Shown: positions 49,853 to 59,966, counted from the stretch's first letter. The stretch is DNA of 64,000 nucleotides from DATJGF01 sp035495315 (GCA_035495315.1 DATJGF010000164.1:1-64000), one strand, 5' to 3'. Program-made: numbers and translations. The notes: generated by a model not told the origin, from the sequence alone.

Positions 49853-50743
49853 TCACATCATTTTGAGCAGCGTATCCGCCATTTCGGACGGAGTCGACGC
49901 GACACCGATGCCAGCGGCTTTGAACGCAGCGATTTTGGCCGCGGCCGTGCCTTTGCCGCCGCTGACTATCGCGCCGGCGTGCCCCATGCGACGACCCGGT
50001 GGGGCAGTTGCACCGGCAATAAAACCCGCCACCGGCTTCTTGCAACTGTGGCGTATCCATTCGGCGGCTTCTTCCTCGGCGGCCCCGCCGATCTCACCGA
50101 TCATGATGATCCCACGAGTATCCGGGTCCGCGGCAAACATTTTGATAACATCGAGATGCGAAGTTCCATTGACCGGGTCGCCGCCGATACCGACGCAGGT
50201 CGATTGACCGACTCCGCGGCAAGTCAACTGCCAGACAGCTTCGTAGGTGAGGGTGCCACTGCGGGAGACGACGCCAATGTTTCCGCGCTTATGGATGTAC
50301 CCGGGCGCGATGCCAATTCGGCATCCGCCCTGTGATCCGGTGCCAGTACCCGGAGTAACGATGCCCGGGCAATTTGGACCAATCAGACGGGTTGATTTTC
50401 CCTCCATCGCGCGTTTGACCTTGATCATGTCATTGACCGGTATGCCTTCGGTAATGCAGACGACGAGATCAAGGCCGGCATCAACCCCCTCGAGAATCGC
50501 GTCGGCCGCAAACGCCGGCGGGACGAAGACTGCCGAGGCGGTCGCGCCGGTTTGTTTCATCGCCTGGGCAACCGTGTCGAAAATAGGCACCTTGTTTTCA
50601 AACTGCTGCCCGCCCTTGCCAGGGGTCACCCCGGCGACGATTTGGGTGCCGTAGGCCAAACTGAGTTGAGTATGGCGGCCACCGAAGCCGCCGGTTATGC
50701 CCTGGACCAGAACCCGAGTTTCAGGAGTAACGAGAATAGACAT
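49853..50743 (-). CDS. sucD: Succinyl-CoA synthetase alpha subunit
   Basis: Alpha subunit, 296 residues, forming succinate + ATP/GTP + CoA from succinyl-CoA. RVLVQGITGGFGGRHTQLS is the CoA-binding Rossmann start; GRRMGHAGAIVSGGKGTAAA contains the phosphorylated His. Lies 145 bp downstream of sucC on the minus strand, the normal beta-alpha order. Confidence 0.96.
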   Translation of the reverse strand: MSILVTPETRVLVQGITGGFGGRHTQLSLAYGTQIVAGVTPGKGGQQFENKVPIFDTVAQAMKQTGATASAVFVPPAFAADAILEGVDAGLDLVVCITEGIPVNDMIKVKRAMEGKSTRLIGPNCPGIVTPGTGTGSQGGCRIGIAPGYIHKRGNIGVVSRSGTLTYEAVWQLTCRGVGQSTCVGIGGDPVNGTSHLDVIKMFAADPDTRGIIMIGEIGGAAEEEAAEWIRHSCKKPVAGFIAGATAPPGRRMGHAGAIVSGGKGTAAAKIAAFKAAGIGVASTPSEMADTLLKMM

Positions 50744-50888
50744 TTTGGGAGATTGTAGTTAGGAGGCCTTTTTTTTCTCCTTGATGGCACGAAGCAGCTT
50801 TAGTGCCCGGCTCGCCAGGCAGGTCATGCATCGGATGGGAAAACACACCCACGATTCAGTTGTTCAACGAGCGCTTCGTCAATCACAT

Positions 50889-52100
50889 TCAACCCTTCTG
50901 GGTGACCGCCTGCACCACCTTCTGAGCGGCATCGGCCATTGAATCTCCGCTGATAATCGTCAGACCGGATTGGGCTAGGGTTTTCTTGCCTGCCTCGACA
51001 TTGTTGCCTTCGAGGCGAACGACCAGCGGCAGTTTCAGGCCGGTCTCTTTGACGGCAGCGACAATGCCATTGGCGATGACGTTGCAATCCATGATGCCGC
51101 CGAAGATGTTAACCAGGATCCCTTTAACATTTGGGTCCTGCAGAATGATTTTGAAAGCGGCTGCGACTTGCTCCTGGCTGGCACCCCCGCCGACATCCAG
51201 GAAATTGGCCGGTGCCCCACCGAAATGCTGGATAATGTCCATGGTAGCCATCGCCAGACCGGCTCCATTCACCAGGCACGCGATGCTGCCATCGAGCTTG
51301 ATGTAATTGAGGTTAAACTTGCTGGCTTCAATTTCGAGCGGGGCTTCTTCAGCGAGGTCGCGCATTGCCTGCAGGTTGGCATGACGATAAAGGCCGTTGT
51401 CATCGATGGAAAGTTTAGCGTCGACTGCCAGCAAACTATGTTTGCCATCCTTATCGGCAACGATGCACAACGGGTTAATCTCGACCAGCGAGGCATCGCA
51501 TTCCCACCAGGTCTTATAGACCCCCAATAACAATTTGGCCCCCTGCCCAATCAAGTCGCCTTTTAAACCCAGGCCGACGGCGAGTTTCCGCGCCTGGTAA
51601 GGCATCATGCCGACAGCAGGGTCGATAGGTTCTTTGATGATTTTTTCGGGCGTTTTGGCAGCGACTTCTTCAATGTCCATCCCCCCCTCGGTGCTCGCCA
51701 TCACAACCGGTCGCGAAATGGTGCGATCGAGCAAGACGGCCAAGTAGAGCTCTTTGAGGATCTCGGGCGCCTTTGTTACAAGCAATTTGCTGACGAGCCG
51801 CCCCTCGGGTCCGGTCTGTTTGGTGACGAGGACGTTTCCGAGCATCGCCTTGGCGTCGTGATAGACTTCGGCGGCGGTTTTGCACAGCTTGACGCCCCCC
51901 TTGAAGCCGCTTTTGAAAGTTCCTTTGCCGCGTCCCCCGGCATGGATCTGGGATTTGACGGCGACGAGCGTGGCTCCGCCGGCGATCAATTTTTCCGAGG
52001 CCACTCGAGCGGCTTCAGCCGTGGTGCAAACCTCACCAGGTGGAACGGCAACACCGTATTGAGCCAGAAGTTGTTTGGCTTGGAACTCGTGCAGGTTCAT
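50889..52100 (-). CDS. sucC: Succinyl-CoA synthetase beta subunit
   Basis: ATP-grasp beta subunit, 403 residues. MNLHEFQAKQLLAQYGVAVP is the classic N-terminus; VKSQIHAGGRGKGTFKSGFK, LVEINPLCI and NGAGLAMATMDIIQHFGG are family motifs. It starts 35 bp after the stop of gltA, so gltA-sucC-sucD are likely transcribed together. Confidence 0.96.
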   Translation of the reverse strand: MNLHEFQAKQLLAQYGVAVPPGEVCTTAEAARVASEKLIAGGATLVAVKSQIHAGGRGKGTFKSGFKGGVKLCKTAAEVYHDAKAMLGNVLVTKQTGPEGRLVSKLLVTKAPEILKELYLAVLLDRTISRPVVMASTEGGMDIEEVAAKTPEKIIKEPIDPAVGMMPYQARKLAVGLGLKGDLIGQGAKLLLGVYKTWWECDASLVEINPLCIVADKDGKHSLLAVDAKLSIDDNGLYRHANLQAMRDLAEEAPLEIEASKFNLNYIKLDGSIACLVNGAGLAMATMDIIQHFGGAPANFLDVGGGASQEQVAAAFKIILQDPNVKGILVNIFGGIMDCNVIANGIVAAVKETGLKLPLVVRLEGNNVEAGKKTLAQSGLTIISGDSMADAAQKVVQAVTQKG

Positions 52101-52135
52101 CCTTGAGGTGGTTCAGGGTAAGGAATCCAGGGCCC

Positions 52136-53422
52136 TTACTTGCGGTCCTTAATCGGCGAGTAATGGTTGAGGGTTGGACCGGTATAGATTTGGCGAGGCC
52201 GATAAATCCGCGTCGGGGCTTCCATCACTTCTTTATAGTTGGCGATCCAACCAGGCATGCGGCCGATGGCAAACATAACGGTGAACATTTCCACCGGGAT
52301 GCCGATCGCACGCATAATAATCCCGCTGTAAAAATCGACGTTGGGGTAAAGCTTCCGTTCAACGAAATAAGTGTCATGGAGCGCGGCTTCCTCGAGGTGC
52401 TTGGCAATGTCCAACAAGGGATCGGCGATGTGGAGCTTGGCAAGCAGATCGTCACAGGCTTTTTTGATGATCTTCGCGCGTGGATCGTAATTCTTGTAAA
52501 CGCGGTGGCCAAAACCCATCAACCGTTTGCCGCTGTTTTTATCTTTGGCGGCTGCGATAAAGCGTGAGCCGTCATCGCCGTCGCGATGGATTTGCTCCAG
52601 CATCTCCAACACGGCCTGATTGGCGCCGCCATGGAGCGGCCCCCACAAAGCGCACACGCCAGCGGCGGCACTCGCAAATAGATTCGCCCGGCTCGAGGCC
52701 ACCATGCGCACGGTAGCCGTCGAACAATTCTGCTCGTGGTCGGCGTGCAGCAGAAAAATGAGGTCGAGCGCCTTCACCGCCTCGGGCTTGAGGTCATAAT
52801 CGTGGTAAGGCAGCGAAAACATCATGTGGAGCAGGTTGGCGGTATACTTTAGCTCCGGTTTGGGATAGATAATCGGCAGACCACGCGATTTGCGGTAGGC
52901 GAATGCGGCGATAGTGCGTACCTGGGAGAGTAGCCGCGCGGCGGAGATCTCGAAGTGCTCGTGATTTTCGTCGTGGAGCAATTCGGGATAGAAGCAACTG
53001 GCCGCGTTGATCATCGAAGAAAGGATCGCCATCGGATGGGCCGTCGTCGGGAAGCCCTCGAAATGGTGCTTCATGGCCTCGTTCAACAGCTCATTTTCGG
53101 TCAGCAAATCCGAGAAACGGCGCAGTTCGGCGCTGCCCGGGAGGCGACCCAGAATGATGAGGTGGGCTACTTCGATGAAGCTTGATTTTTCAGCCAGCTC
53201 CTCGATCGGAATCCCGCGGTATCGTAAGATCCCCCTCTCTCCGTCAATGAAAGTGATCTTGCTTTGGCACGAACCGGTATTGGCGTAGCCGTCATCCAGA
53301 GTGATGTAACCGCTTTCGTTGCGCAACGCGGAGATGTCGATCGCTCGTTCATGCTCAGTTCCTTCCACGATGGGGAGTTTGCAGCTCTTCCCGTCCAGTA
53401 TTAATTCTGCAGATTTGTCCAT
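52136..53422 (-). CDS. gltA: Citrate synthase
   Basis: Condenses oxaloacetate and acetyl-CoA. The 428-residue chain is the size of the hexameric Gram-negative type. LLHADHEQNCSTATVRMVAS and GFGHRVYKNYDPRAKI carry the two catalytic His residues and PNVDFYSGII the catalytic Asp. It heads the gltA-sucC-sucD run. Confidence 0.96.
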   Translation of the reverse strand: MDKSAELILDGKSCKLPIVEGTEHERAIDISALRNESGYITLDDGYANTGSCQSKITFIDGERGILRYRGIPIEELAEKSSFIEVAHLIILGRLPGSAELRRFSDLLTENELLNEAMKHHFEGFPTTAHPMAILSSMINAASCFYPELLHDENHEHFEISAARLLSQVRTIAAFAYRKSRGLPIIYPKPELKYTANLLHMMFSLPYHDYDLKPEAVKALDLIFLLHADHEQNCSTATVRMVASSRANLFASAAAGVCALWGPLHGGANQAVLEMLEQIHRDGDDGSRFIAAAKDKNSGKRLMGFGHRVYKNYDPRAKIIKKACDDLLAKLHIADPLLDIAKHLEEAALHDTYFVERKLYPNVDFYSGIIMRAIGIPVEMFTVMFAIGRMPGWIANYKEVMEAPTRIYRPRQIYTGPTLNHYSPIKDRK

Positions 53423-53510
53423 AAACTACTTTCGTCACGCAGGCACAGCAGCGTAGAAAAAAGTAATTGTTGAGCAGGCTCGACGCAATTGCAAACCCAT
53501 TGTATATCGG

Positions 53511-53948
53511 ATGAATCGCGCAAATAATTCGCCGCGTTTTAGCCTGGAAGCGGCAATGGGTATGAACAAACGTCCACTCTCAATCACACTCATCAGCTGG
53601 CTCTTTATCGGAGTCGGCGTGGTCGCGCTGACCTACCATTTGCTGCCGGAGCATATCGCTGAGCTTAAGACACATGCTGCATTTGCCAACGAATTGCTTT
53701 GGGTTTGCCTGGTTCGATTGTTGGCGATCGTTTGTGGCGTATTCATGCTGCTAGGCTTTAATTGGGCGCGTTGGTTGCTCGTGGTTTGGATCGGCTACCA
53801 CGTTATCCTCAGCGCGTTTCATTCGGTGTCTGAGGTGACCGTTCACGCTCTCCTTTTTGCCGCGATTGTCTGTTTCCTGTTTTTGCCCGGCGCGTCACGG
53901 TTTTTCCTGTCAGGCAAGAGTGTCGTAAAGACAGGCTCGGGTGGTTAA
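53511..53948 (+). CDS. Small hypothetical membrane protein
   Basis: Protein of 145 residues with four hydrophobic segments (ISWLFIGVGVVALTYHLL; VRLLAIVCGVFMLLGF; LLVVWIGYHVILSAF; ALLFAAIVCFLFL). No family recognised. ATGs at 53556 and 53562, the former with GGAAG upstream, are alternative starts. Divergent from gltA. Confidence 0.65.
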   Translation: MNRANNSPRFSLEAAMGMNKRPLSITLISWLFIGVGVVALTYHLLPEHIAELKTHAAFANELLWVCLVRLLAIVCGVFMLLGFNWARWLLVVWIGYHVILSAFHSVSEVTVHALLFAAIVCFLFLPGASRFFLSGKSVVKTGSGG

Positions 53949-54054
53949 GGGAGAGCCGCTTCTGATAACAGTTAATCTTATACTTGATATTATGCAAGTG
54001 TAGTAAGGTGAATGATTGGTGGACAGCTTTTGAGCCACAGGTCAAACTCGGTTC

Positions 54055-57000
54055 ATGCTTCAGAAGCGAGCCTTTTTGGGAGTAACGACAGGCGTTGCCG
54101 CCGCCGTTCTCAACCTCACTGTCGCAGCTCAACCATTGCCTTGGGTGTTGCCCTGGAACGATACCTTGTCCGGCGTGACCGATTTTTCGCACGTGAATTC
54201 CCCAATCACGACGGAACGGGTCACCGTCGACACCAACGGGCATTTCGTCGCCAATGGCCGCCGGATTCGGTTTTTGGGAGTGAATTTTGCCGGGGATGCG
54301 CCTTTTATGCCGACCAACAACGCGGACGCGGTGGCGGGACGGTTGGCAAAATTCGGGGTAAATGGGGTTCGCCTACACCACATGGACCCAAGTTGGGCGT
54401 ATAATGGGGGTCTGATCGCCTATACCTCAACTTCCAGTACAAATTTGAGTGAAACCAATGTGGAGCGTCTGCACTGGCTTGTTTCTCGACTGAAGGCGCA
54501 TGGGATTTATTCGGATGTAAACCTGCTGGTGGGTCGCGAGTATCGGAGCGGCGACGGCTTAGGACCGGAGGTTACTGGCATGGATTGGAAGGATGCGCAC
54601 ATTTTGGGGTATTTTTACGACCGGGCCCTGGCTTTGCAGAAGGATTACGCGACCAAGCTCCTGACGCCGACCAATCGCTTCACGGGACTGTCACTGGCCA
54701 AAGATCCTGCAGTAGCTTTTGTGGAAATCATCAATGAGAACGGCATTATCCAGAAATGGCTGGATGGAGGGTTGGACAGGTTGCCAACTCGTTACTCCCT
54801 TAGTTTGCAGGCGCATTGGAATACGTGGCTGGCGGCGCGTTACACCAATCAAACGGCGATGCTTGAGGCATGGCACATCATTAACCAATCACTCGGACCC
54901 AATTTGATCGCCAATGGTGCCTTTAGCAACGGCCTGACCGGTTGGGTTGCAGAGCAGCATAACGTAGCGCAGGCAAGCTTTACGAGGACATACGATTTTA
55001 TTGACGGAGCGCCTTCTGCGAAGATCGTCGTCACCAATGCCGATACGGCCGGCTGGTACATCCAGCTGAATTATCCGTACCTCCCAGTAACGTCCAACCA
55101 GGTATACACGATTTCTTTCTGGGCCAAATCCAGTCCCGCGACGAATGCGGAGGCTTCTGTGATGCAGGCGCATGCGAATTGGAATGGGTTAGGTTATTTG
55201 CAAAGCCTTAGTCTCAAGACAAACTGGCAACTGTTCACCAATACCTTTCAAGCTGCAGCCAACGAGAACAACGCGCGAATGAATTTTGGTTCGATGGGGG
55301 ACAAACGCGCCACCTTTTGGTTCGCCGACGTCAAGCTGCAGCGGGGTGGTCAGATTGGAGTCCTTCCTGACGGGGCATCCCTTGCTGCGGGAACGGTGCC
55401 GAACGTATCACATTCGGGAAGTGGTTACCGTGGTACGATCGAGGCCCGGCGGGACTGGCTGCAGTTTCTTCGGGAGCTCGAGTATTCATACTTCGATGCG
55501 ATGGTACTGCATCTACGCAGCAACCTCGGTTATGGTGGGCTTATCTTCGGCACGATCATGGCCAACAGCCCGGCCACCGTGCAGAGTCGACTCGACGTCA
55601 TCGATGGACATGCCTATTGGCAACATCCGCAGTTCCCAGGCCAGCCGTGGGATCCCGTCAATTGGAACATTTCCAATATCTCGATGGTTAACACGTTAGC
55701 CGACGACAATACCCTCACCGGCTTGGCGCGGCAACGTATCGAAGGCAAACCGTTCACGGTGACCGAATATCAACATCCATCACCCAATTATTATGGGGCT
55801 GAGGGGCCACTATTGCTGGCGGCTTATGGCGCGCTGCAGGATTGGGATGGGGTGTGGCTATTCGACTACGGCCAGGGCAATGATGTCGTCCCGATGGGTT
55901 ACATCCGTGGTTTTTTCTGTATGGACCAGCATCCGACCAAAATGGCAAACATGCTCCTGGCGGCGAACCTGTTCCGGCGGGCTGATGTGACCGCCGCCCG
56001 ACAGGAGTTTACGATCGGACTCACTCCTGACCGTGAGCTCGACCTGCTGCAAAATGCGTCCGCTTGGAGCTTGTTCAACAGTGGTCAACTGGGTGTTCCT
56101 GGCCGGCTGGCATTAACAAATCGATTGAGCACCCGCGTCGGAGTTGAGGCGGCTTCAGGTTTGACCAATGCACCGCCCCCCACTTCGGGCAGCGTTGTAG
56201 GCAGTGATACGGGAGAATTGCGCTGGGACTTAAGCCAGGCTAACCATGGAATGGTCACTATCGATGCTGCGCGCACAAAAGCCGTGCTGGGTTTTGCGGA
56301 TAATCGTTCCGTGACGCTCGGCGGGATTACTTTTCGTTTGGGAACAACTCGCTTGGGATGGTGTACGTTCGGCATCACGCTGACGCAAGGGGAGGTCTTA
56401 ACGAATGATTGCACCGCACTGATTGTGGCGACCGGTTGGACGGAAAACACAGGTCAAATCTGGTCGAACACCAATAAGACCTCAGTGGGTAACCAGTGGG
56501 GGCACGCGCCCGTGCTAACCGAGATCGTGCCTTTCAGCCTGACGCTGCCAGTGGGCACCAATCATGTGCGCGCCTGGACTTTGGACGAGCGCGGTCAGCG
56601 CAAGACGGCGCTGCCGATTTCAGGCGACGCCTCCTCCGCCACTCTCTCGGTAGATACCAATTCGGGTGCGATTTGGTATGAATTGCGAATCGAGCGCTGG
56701 ATGGCGAGCTTTGACCTTTGGCGTACGCGCTACTTCTCTGCCGCAGAGTTGCTGAAATCAGAAATCAGCAGCGAAACTGCTTCACCTGACGGTGATGGCA
56801 TAGCCAATCTTTGGAAATACTATCTTGGACTGCCGGGCCGTACCAGTGCCCCGCCTTACCGCTTGCCGGTTCCTGAACTGATGAACATCGGCCTGGAAAA
56901 CTTTTTACAATTGAGTTTCGAGCGCGACAAACTGGCTACGGATGTAGATTGTGCGGGTGAAGTTTCCCCTGATCTTTCTGCGTGGTACTCCGGCGCCGGG

Positions 57001-57129
57001 TTTACGGTCTGCGAACCACCGTTGGATAACGGCGATTTGGAGCGCGTCCGTGTGCGTGACGCGTTGCCCATTGCTAGCTTGCCAGCCCGGTATCTGAGGC
57101 TGCATTTGCAGAGAAAAGAGCCAAACTGA
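54055..57129 (+). CDS. GH-A clan glycoside hydrolase with inserted CBM
   Basis: Secreted protein of 1024 residues with an N-terminal signal (about 1-26). Residues about 50-275 and 460-620 together look like one GH5-type (beta/alpha)8 barrel: RFLGVNFAG, NGVRLHHMD, acid/base Glu228 in EIINENG, nucleophile Glu571 in TVTEYQHPS. Between them, residues about 283-430 (NLIANGAFSNGLTGW ... ATFWFADVKLQRG) form a CBM4/9/16-type carbohydrate-binding domain inserted in the barrel. Beyond 620 come further beta domains and a DGDGIANLWKYYLGLPG segment typical of verrucomicrobial secreted proteins. The stop overlaps the next start (TGATG). Substrate unknown. Confidence 0.82.
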   Translation: MLQKRAFLGVTTGVAAAVLNLTVAAQPLPWVLPWNDTLSGVTDFSHVNSPITTERVTVDTNGHFVANGRRIRFLGVNFAGDAPFMPTNNADAVAGRLAKFGVNGVRLHHMDPSWAYNGGLIAYTSTSSTNLSETNVERLHWLVSRLKAHGIYSDVNLLVGREYRSGDGLGPEVTGMDWKDAHILGYFYDRALALQKDYATKLLTPTNRFTGLSLAKDPAVAFVEIINENGIIQKWLDGGLDRLPTRYSLSLQAHWNTWLAARYTNQTAMLEAWHIINQSLGPNLIANGAFSNGLTGWVAEQHNVAQASFTRTYDFIDGAPSAKIVVTNADTAGWYIQLNYPYLPVTSNQVYTISFWAKSSPATNAEASVMQAHANWNGLGYLQSLSLKTNWQLFTNTFQAAANENNARMNFGSMGDKRATFWFADVKLQRGGQIGVLPDGASLAAGTVPNVSHSGSGYRGTIEARRDWLQFLRELEYSYFDAMVLHLRSNLGYGGLIFGTIMANSPATVQSRLDVIDGHAYWQHPQFPGQPWDPVNWNISNISMVNTLADDNTLTGLARQRIEGKPFTVTEYQHPSPNYYGAEGPLLLAAYGALQDWDGVWLFDYGQGNDVVPMGYIRGFFCMDQHPTKMANMLLAANLFRRADVTAARQEFTIGLTPDRELDLLQNASAWSLFNSGQLGVPGRLALTNRLSTRVGVEAASGLTNAPPPTSGSVVGSDTGELRWDLSQANHGMVTIDAARTKAVLGFADNRSVTLGGITFRLGTTRLGWCTFGITLTQGEVLTNDCTALIVATGWTENTGQIWSNTNKTSVGNQWGHAPVLTEIVPFSLTLPVGTNHVRAWTLDERGQRKTALPISGDASSATLSVDTNSGAIWYELRIERWMASFDLWRTRYFSAAELLKSEISSETASPDGDGIANLWKYYLGLPGRTSAPPYRLPVPELMNIGLENFLQLSFERDKLATDVDCAGEVSPDLSAWYSGAGFTVCEPPLDNGDLERVRVRDALPIASLPARYLRLHLQRKEPN

Positions 57130-59771
57130 TGCACCTCATGCTTTATCGAAGGCTTGCCCTAAGCTTCATTGCTGCTGGCTGCATATGCTTTATCCAGTCG
57201 GCCTATGCGGTTGAACCGGCTTTTGAGGTGGTAAAGTCCGGCAACTTGGACGTTGAGTTGGTCATCAATGGCAATTTCGAAAACGCGTCCGCTGACAAAT
57301 TGTCGAACTGGATTCCGGCTCCCAAAGGGTATGTTTGGACCAAAGGCGAAGGCCGAAACGGGTCAAGTGCGATACGCTGTGAAAACCCCACCGGCGAGGG
57401 CTGGTGTGGAGCGAGCCAAAACGTCGCCCTCAATCGACTTAGCGCGGTACCTTTGGTCGTGAGTGGTTGGAGCAAGGCGGCGGATGTGGGCGGCAGCGCA
57501 GATGCCGACTATTCTCTGTACGTGGACTTGCTTTACACCGACGGTACGCCGTTATGGGGGCAAACCGCAAATTTCCGAACCGGAACTCACGACTGGGAAC
57601 GACGTGAGCTGACCATTATTCCCGAGAAGCCAGTGAAGACATTGACCGTGCATTGTCTTTTTCGGAATCACTCAGGCAAGGCATGGTTTAATGATATCAG
57701 TGTGAGGGAAATGAAAGCACCGAACGGAGCAATCCTTTTTCAAGGTGCGCCGGTTATGGAAAGGACCCTGGCGAAGGGAAAAAGCGAAGAAAGCCCCGGT
57801 CGGAAGTTTGCGACTTCGGACGGCTTGAACCTGGAGATGCGCGATAACACGGTAACCTCGTTGAATATGGGTGGAAAAGAGCTAGCCACCGCGTCCTCGT
57901 CTGGGTTTCTAGTGCGCGATGTTGCGGCAAATTCGGACTTTTTTACATTTCAAAACGGTGAACTCCCGGAACTCGGCCTGAAGCTGAACGCCCAGATACG
58001 AAATTTGCCGGACCATATCGAGATTTCCGGCCGACTGACCGACACGACGGGCAAGGATCGTGCCGTGACGCTCATCTTCGCGCTGCCGATCGATGCGATC
58101 GAATGGCATTGGGCTGACGATATCCGGCACAATCGGGTGATTGAGGGACAAGGGGAATTCATCAAACTGACCGCCGTGCATTGCGGTGCGACGGGCACCA
58201 TGTCGCTGTATCCTTTGGGGGCGATTTGGAGCGAACGGGGAGGTTTGGCAATGGCGATTGATATGGGAAAGCCGGCTCAATACCGGATTGGGTATCACGC
58301 CGGCACCAAACAACTCTTCATCGCTTACGATTTCGCCCTGGTGCCTGACACGGAACAATTCCCCGCCGGCGCTGATTTTCGGTTTGTGCTGTATCGCTTC
58401 GAACCGCAATGGGGTTTTCGCGCCGCCTTTCAAAAGCTGACCCAGATGTACCCGGAATACTTTGTGGTGCGTTCTCGAGAACAGGGACTTTGGATGCCAT
58501 TCACTGATGTTTCCACCGTAGAGGGCTGGGAGGATTTCGGTTTCAGGTACCACGAAGGCAACAATAACGTCAAGTGGGATGATGCCCACGGTGTGCTGAG
58601 CTTTCGCTATACCGAACCGATGACCTGGTGGATGCGAATGCCGAAGGAATTGCCTCGAACCATGGCTGAGGCGGTCCGCTGGCGCAACCAGCTGGCTCAA
58701 GGGGCGCGAGAACCCGAGCGGCAAATGGCCCAGGTGAGTAACCTGGCCGCCATGTCGGATGAGTCCGGCCAGCCTTGTTTGCTCTTCCGGAATGAGCCCT
58801 GGTGCAATGGCGCTGTTTGGAGTCTAAATCCCAATCCGCGTCTGCCGGTATCGGGAGGTGAGCAAAATGCGGCGACAGTACATTGGAACGAAAAGTCACA
58901 AGAACGCTTATATGGCGCCGCCGCAAAAGGTCAATTGGACGGTGAGTATCTCGATTCGCTGGAGGGATACGTCACCGCCGATCTCAACTTCAGACGAGAG
59001 CACTTTCGCGCTACCACCGTGCCGCTCACGTTCTCGAGTGACAGCAAGCAACCGGCGCTGTTTAAAGGGCTGGCAGTTTATGAATATACCCGATGGTTTT
59101 GCGACCAGGTGCATCGGTTGGGAAGGCTGACGTTTGCCAATGGGGTGCCTTATCGGTTCACCTATCTTTGCCCCTGGCTGGACGTGCTCGGAACCGAAAC
59201 CGATTGGGTGCGAAACGGCAAGTACCACCCCGCTTCTGATGAGCAGATGAGTTTGTGGCGGACGATGTCGGGCGGGAAACCCTACCTGCTGTTAATGAAC
59301 ACCGATTATGACGTTTTCACCTCCGACATGGTTGAGCGATACTTCCAGCGCAGTCTTTTCTACGGCATGTTCCCCGGGATGTTCAGTCACAACGCCGCAG
59401 AAAACCCTTATTGGCAAAATCCAAAATGGTACAACCGGGATCGACCTTTGTTCAAAAAGTACCTGCCTCTGATCAAACGCGTCGCCGAGGCCGGCTGGCA
59501 GCCCGTCACGGAAGCCGGATGTGACAATTCGCGGATTTTCATCGAGAGATTCGGGTCCGGCCAAACCGAGGGGCTCTACCTGACGTTGCTCAATGACACG
59601 GACGCGAAGCAACAGGGGATTTTGCGGGTCAACGCTGCAGGGCTCGGATTGCAGGGGCCGATCAGCGGTCGCGAATTGATTTCGGGCATGCCACTGAACG
59701 GGACCGCGAGTTGGCAAATCGAGCTCCAGCCTCAGGAAGTGAAGCTCCTTGAGCTTAAGCCGAATCGCTAA
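57129..59771 (+). CDS. Large secreted hypothetical, probable polysaccharide-active partner
   Basis: Protein of 880 residues with a signal peptide (LALSFIAAGCICFIQSAYA). Residues about 35-195 (LVINGNFENASADKLSNW ... AWFNDISVRE) form a CBM4/9-like domain. The remainder (about 200-880) has beta-rich and alpha/beta parts with LDGEYLDSLEG and YLCPWLDVLGTETDW, reminiscent of GH-type barrels, but I cannot name the family. Translational coupling to the GH-A gene by TGATG suggests that both proteins act on the same polymer. Confidence 0.7.
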   Translation: MHLMLYRRLALSFIAAGCICFIQSAYAVEPAFEVVKSGNLDVELVINGNFENASADKLSNWIPAPKGYVWTKGEGRNGSSAIRCENPTGEGWCGASQNVALNRLSAVPLVVSGWSKAADVGGSADADYSLYVDLLYTDGTPLWGQTANFRTGTHDWERRELTIIPEKPVKTLTVHCLFRNHSGKAWFNDISVREMKAPNGAILFQGAPVMERTLAKGKSEESPGRKFATSDGLNLEMRDNTVTSLNMGGKELATASSSGFLVRDVAANSDFFTFQNGELPELGLKLNAQIRNLPDHIEISGRLTDTTGKDRAVTLIFALPIDAIEWHWADDIRHNRVIEGQGEFIKLTAVHCGATGTMSLYPLGAIWSERGGLAMAIDMGKPAQYRIGYHAGTKQLFIAYDFALVPDTEQFPAGADFRFVLYRFEPQWGFRAAFQKLTQMYPEYFVVRSREQGLWMPFTDVSTVEGWEDFGFRYHEGNNNVKWDDAHGVLSFRYTEPMTWWMRMPKELPRTMAEAVRWRNQLAQGAREPERQMAQVSNLAAMSDESGQPCLLFRNEPWCNGAVWSLNPNPRLPVSGGEQNAATVHWNEKSQERLYGAAAKGQLDGEYLDSLEGYVTADLNFRREHFRATTVPLTFSSDSKQPALFKGLAVYEYTRWFCDQVHRLGRLTFANGVPYRFTYLCPWLDVLGTETDWVRNGKYHPASDEQMSLWRTMSGGKPYLLLMNTDYDVFTSDMVERYFQRSLFYGMFPGMFSHNAAENPYWQNPKWYNRDRPLFKKYLPLIKRVAEAGWQPVTEAGCDNSRIFIERFGSGQTEGLYLTLLNDTDAKQQGILRVNAAGLGLQGPISGRELISGMPLNGTASWQIELQPQEVKLLELKPNR

Positions 59772-59774
59772 TCG

Positions 59775-59837
59775 CTGCGACCGTTGCGTGATAATCCCTG
59801 CCACTGTTGCGTGATAATCCCTGCGACCGTTGCGTGA
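59775..59837. repeat. 23-bp tandem repeat, 2.7 copies
   Basis: Unit CTGCGACCGTTGCGTGATAA-TCC at 59775-59797, a diverged copy at 59798-59820, and a partial third at 59821-59837, starting 3 bp after the stop of the 880-residue gene. Confidence 0.9.
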
Positions 59838-59863
59838 AAGAAACTCTGGGCCCCGACGGTCTC

Positions 59864-59890
59864 CCCTCTCCCCTTCGGAAGGGGAGAGGG
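59864..59890. repeat. CCCTCTCCCC-type palindromic repeat
   Basis: CCCTCTCCCCTT (59864-59875) and AAGGGGAGAGGG (59879-59890) form a perfect 12-bp stem with a 3-nt loop. A further AAGGGAGAGGGG follows at about 59894-59905. It lies in the convergent gap and may end both transcripts. Confidence 0.85.
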
Positions 59891-59966
59891 ATCAAGGGAG
59901 AGGGGTTCCTTACACTTGCGGGATCATCAACCCAACGTTCCTTTTTGAACTCCACCAAAAGGGGTC

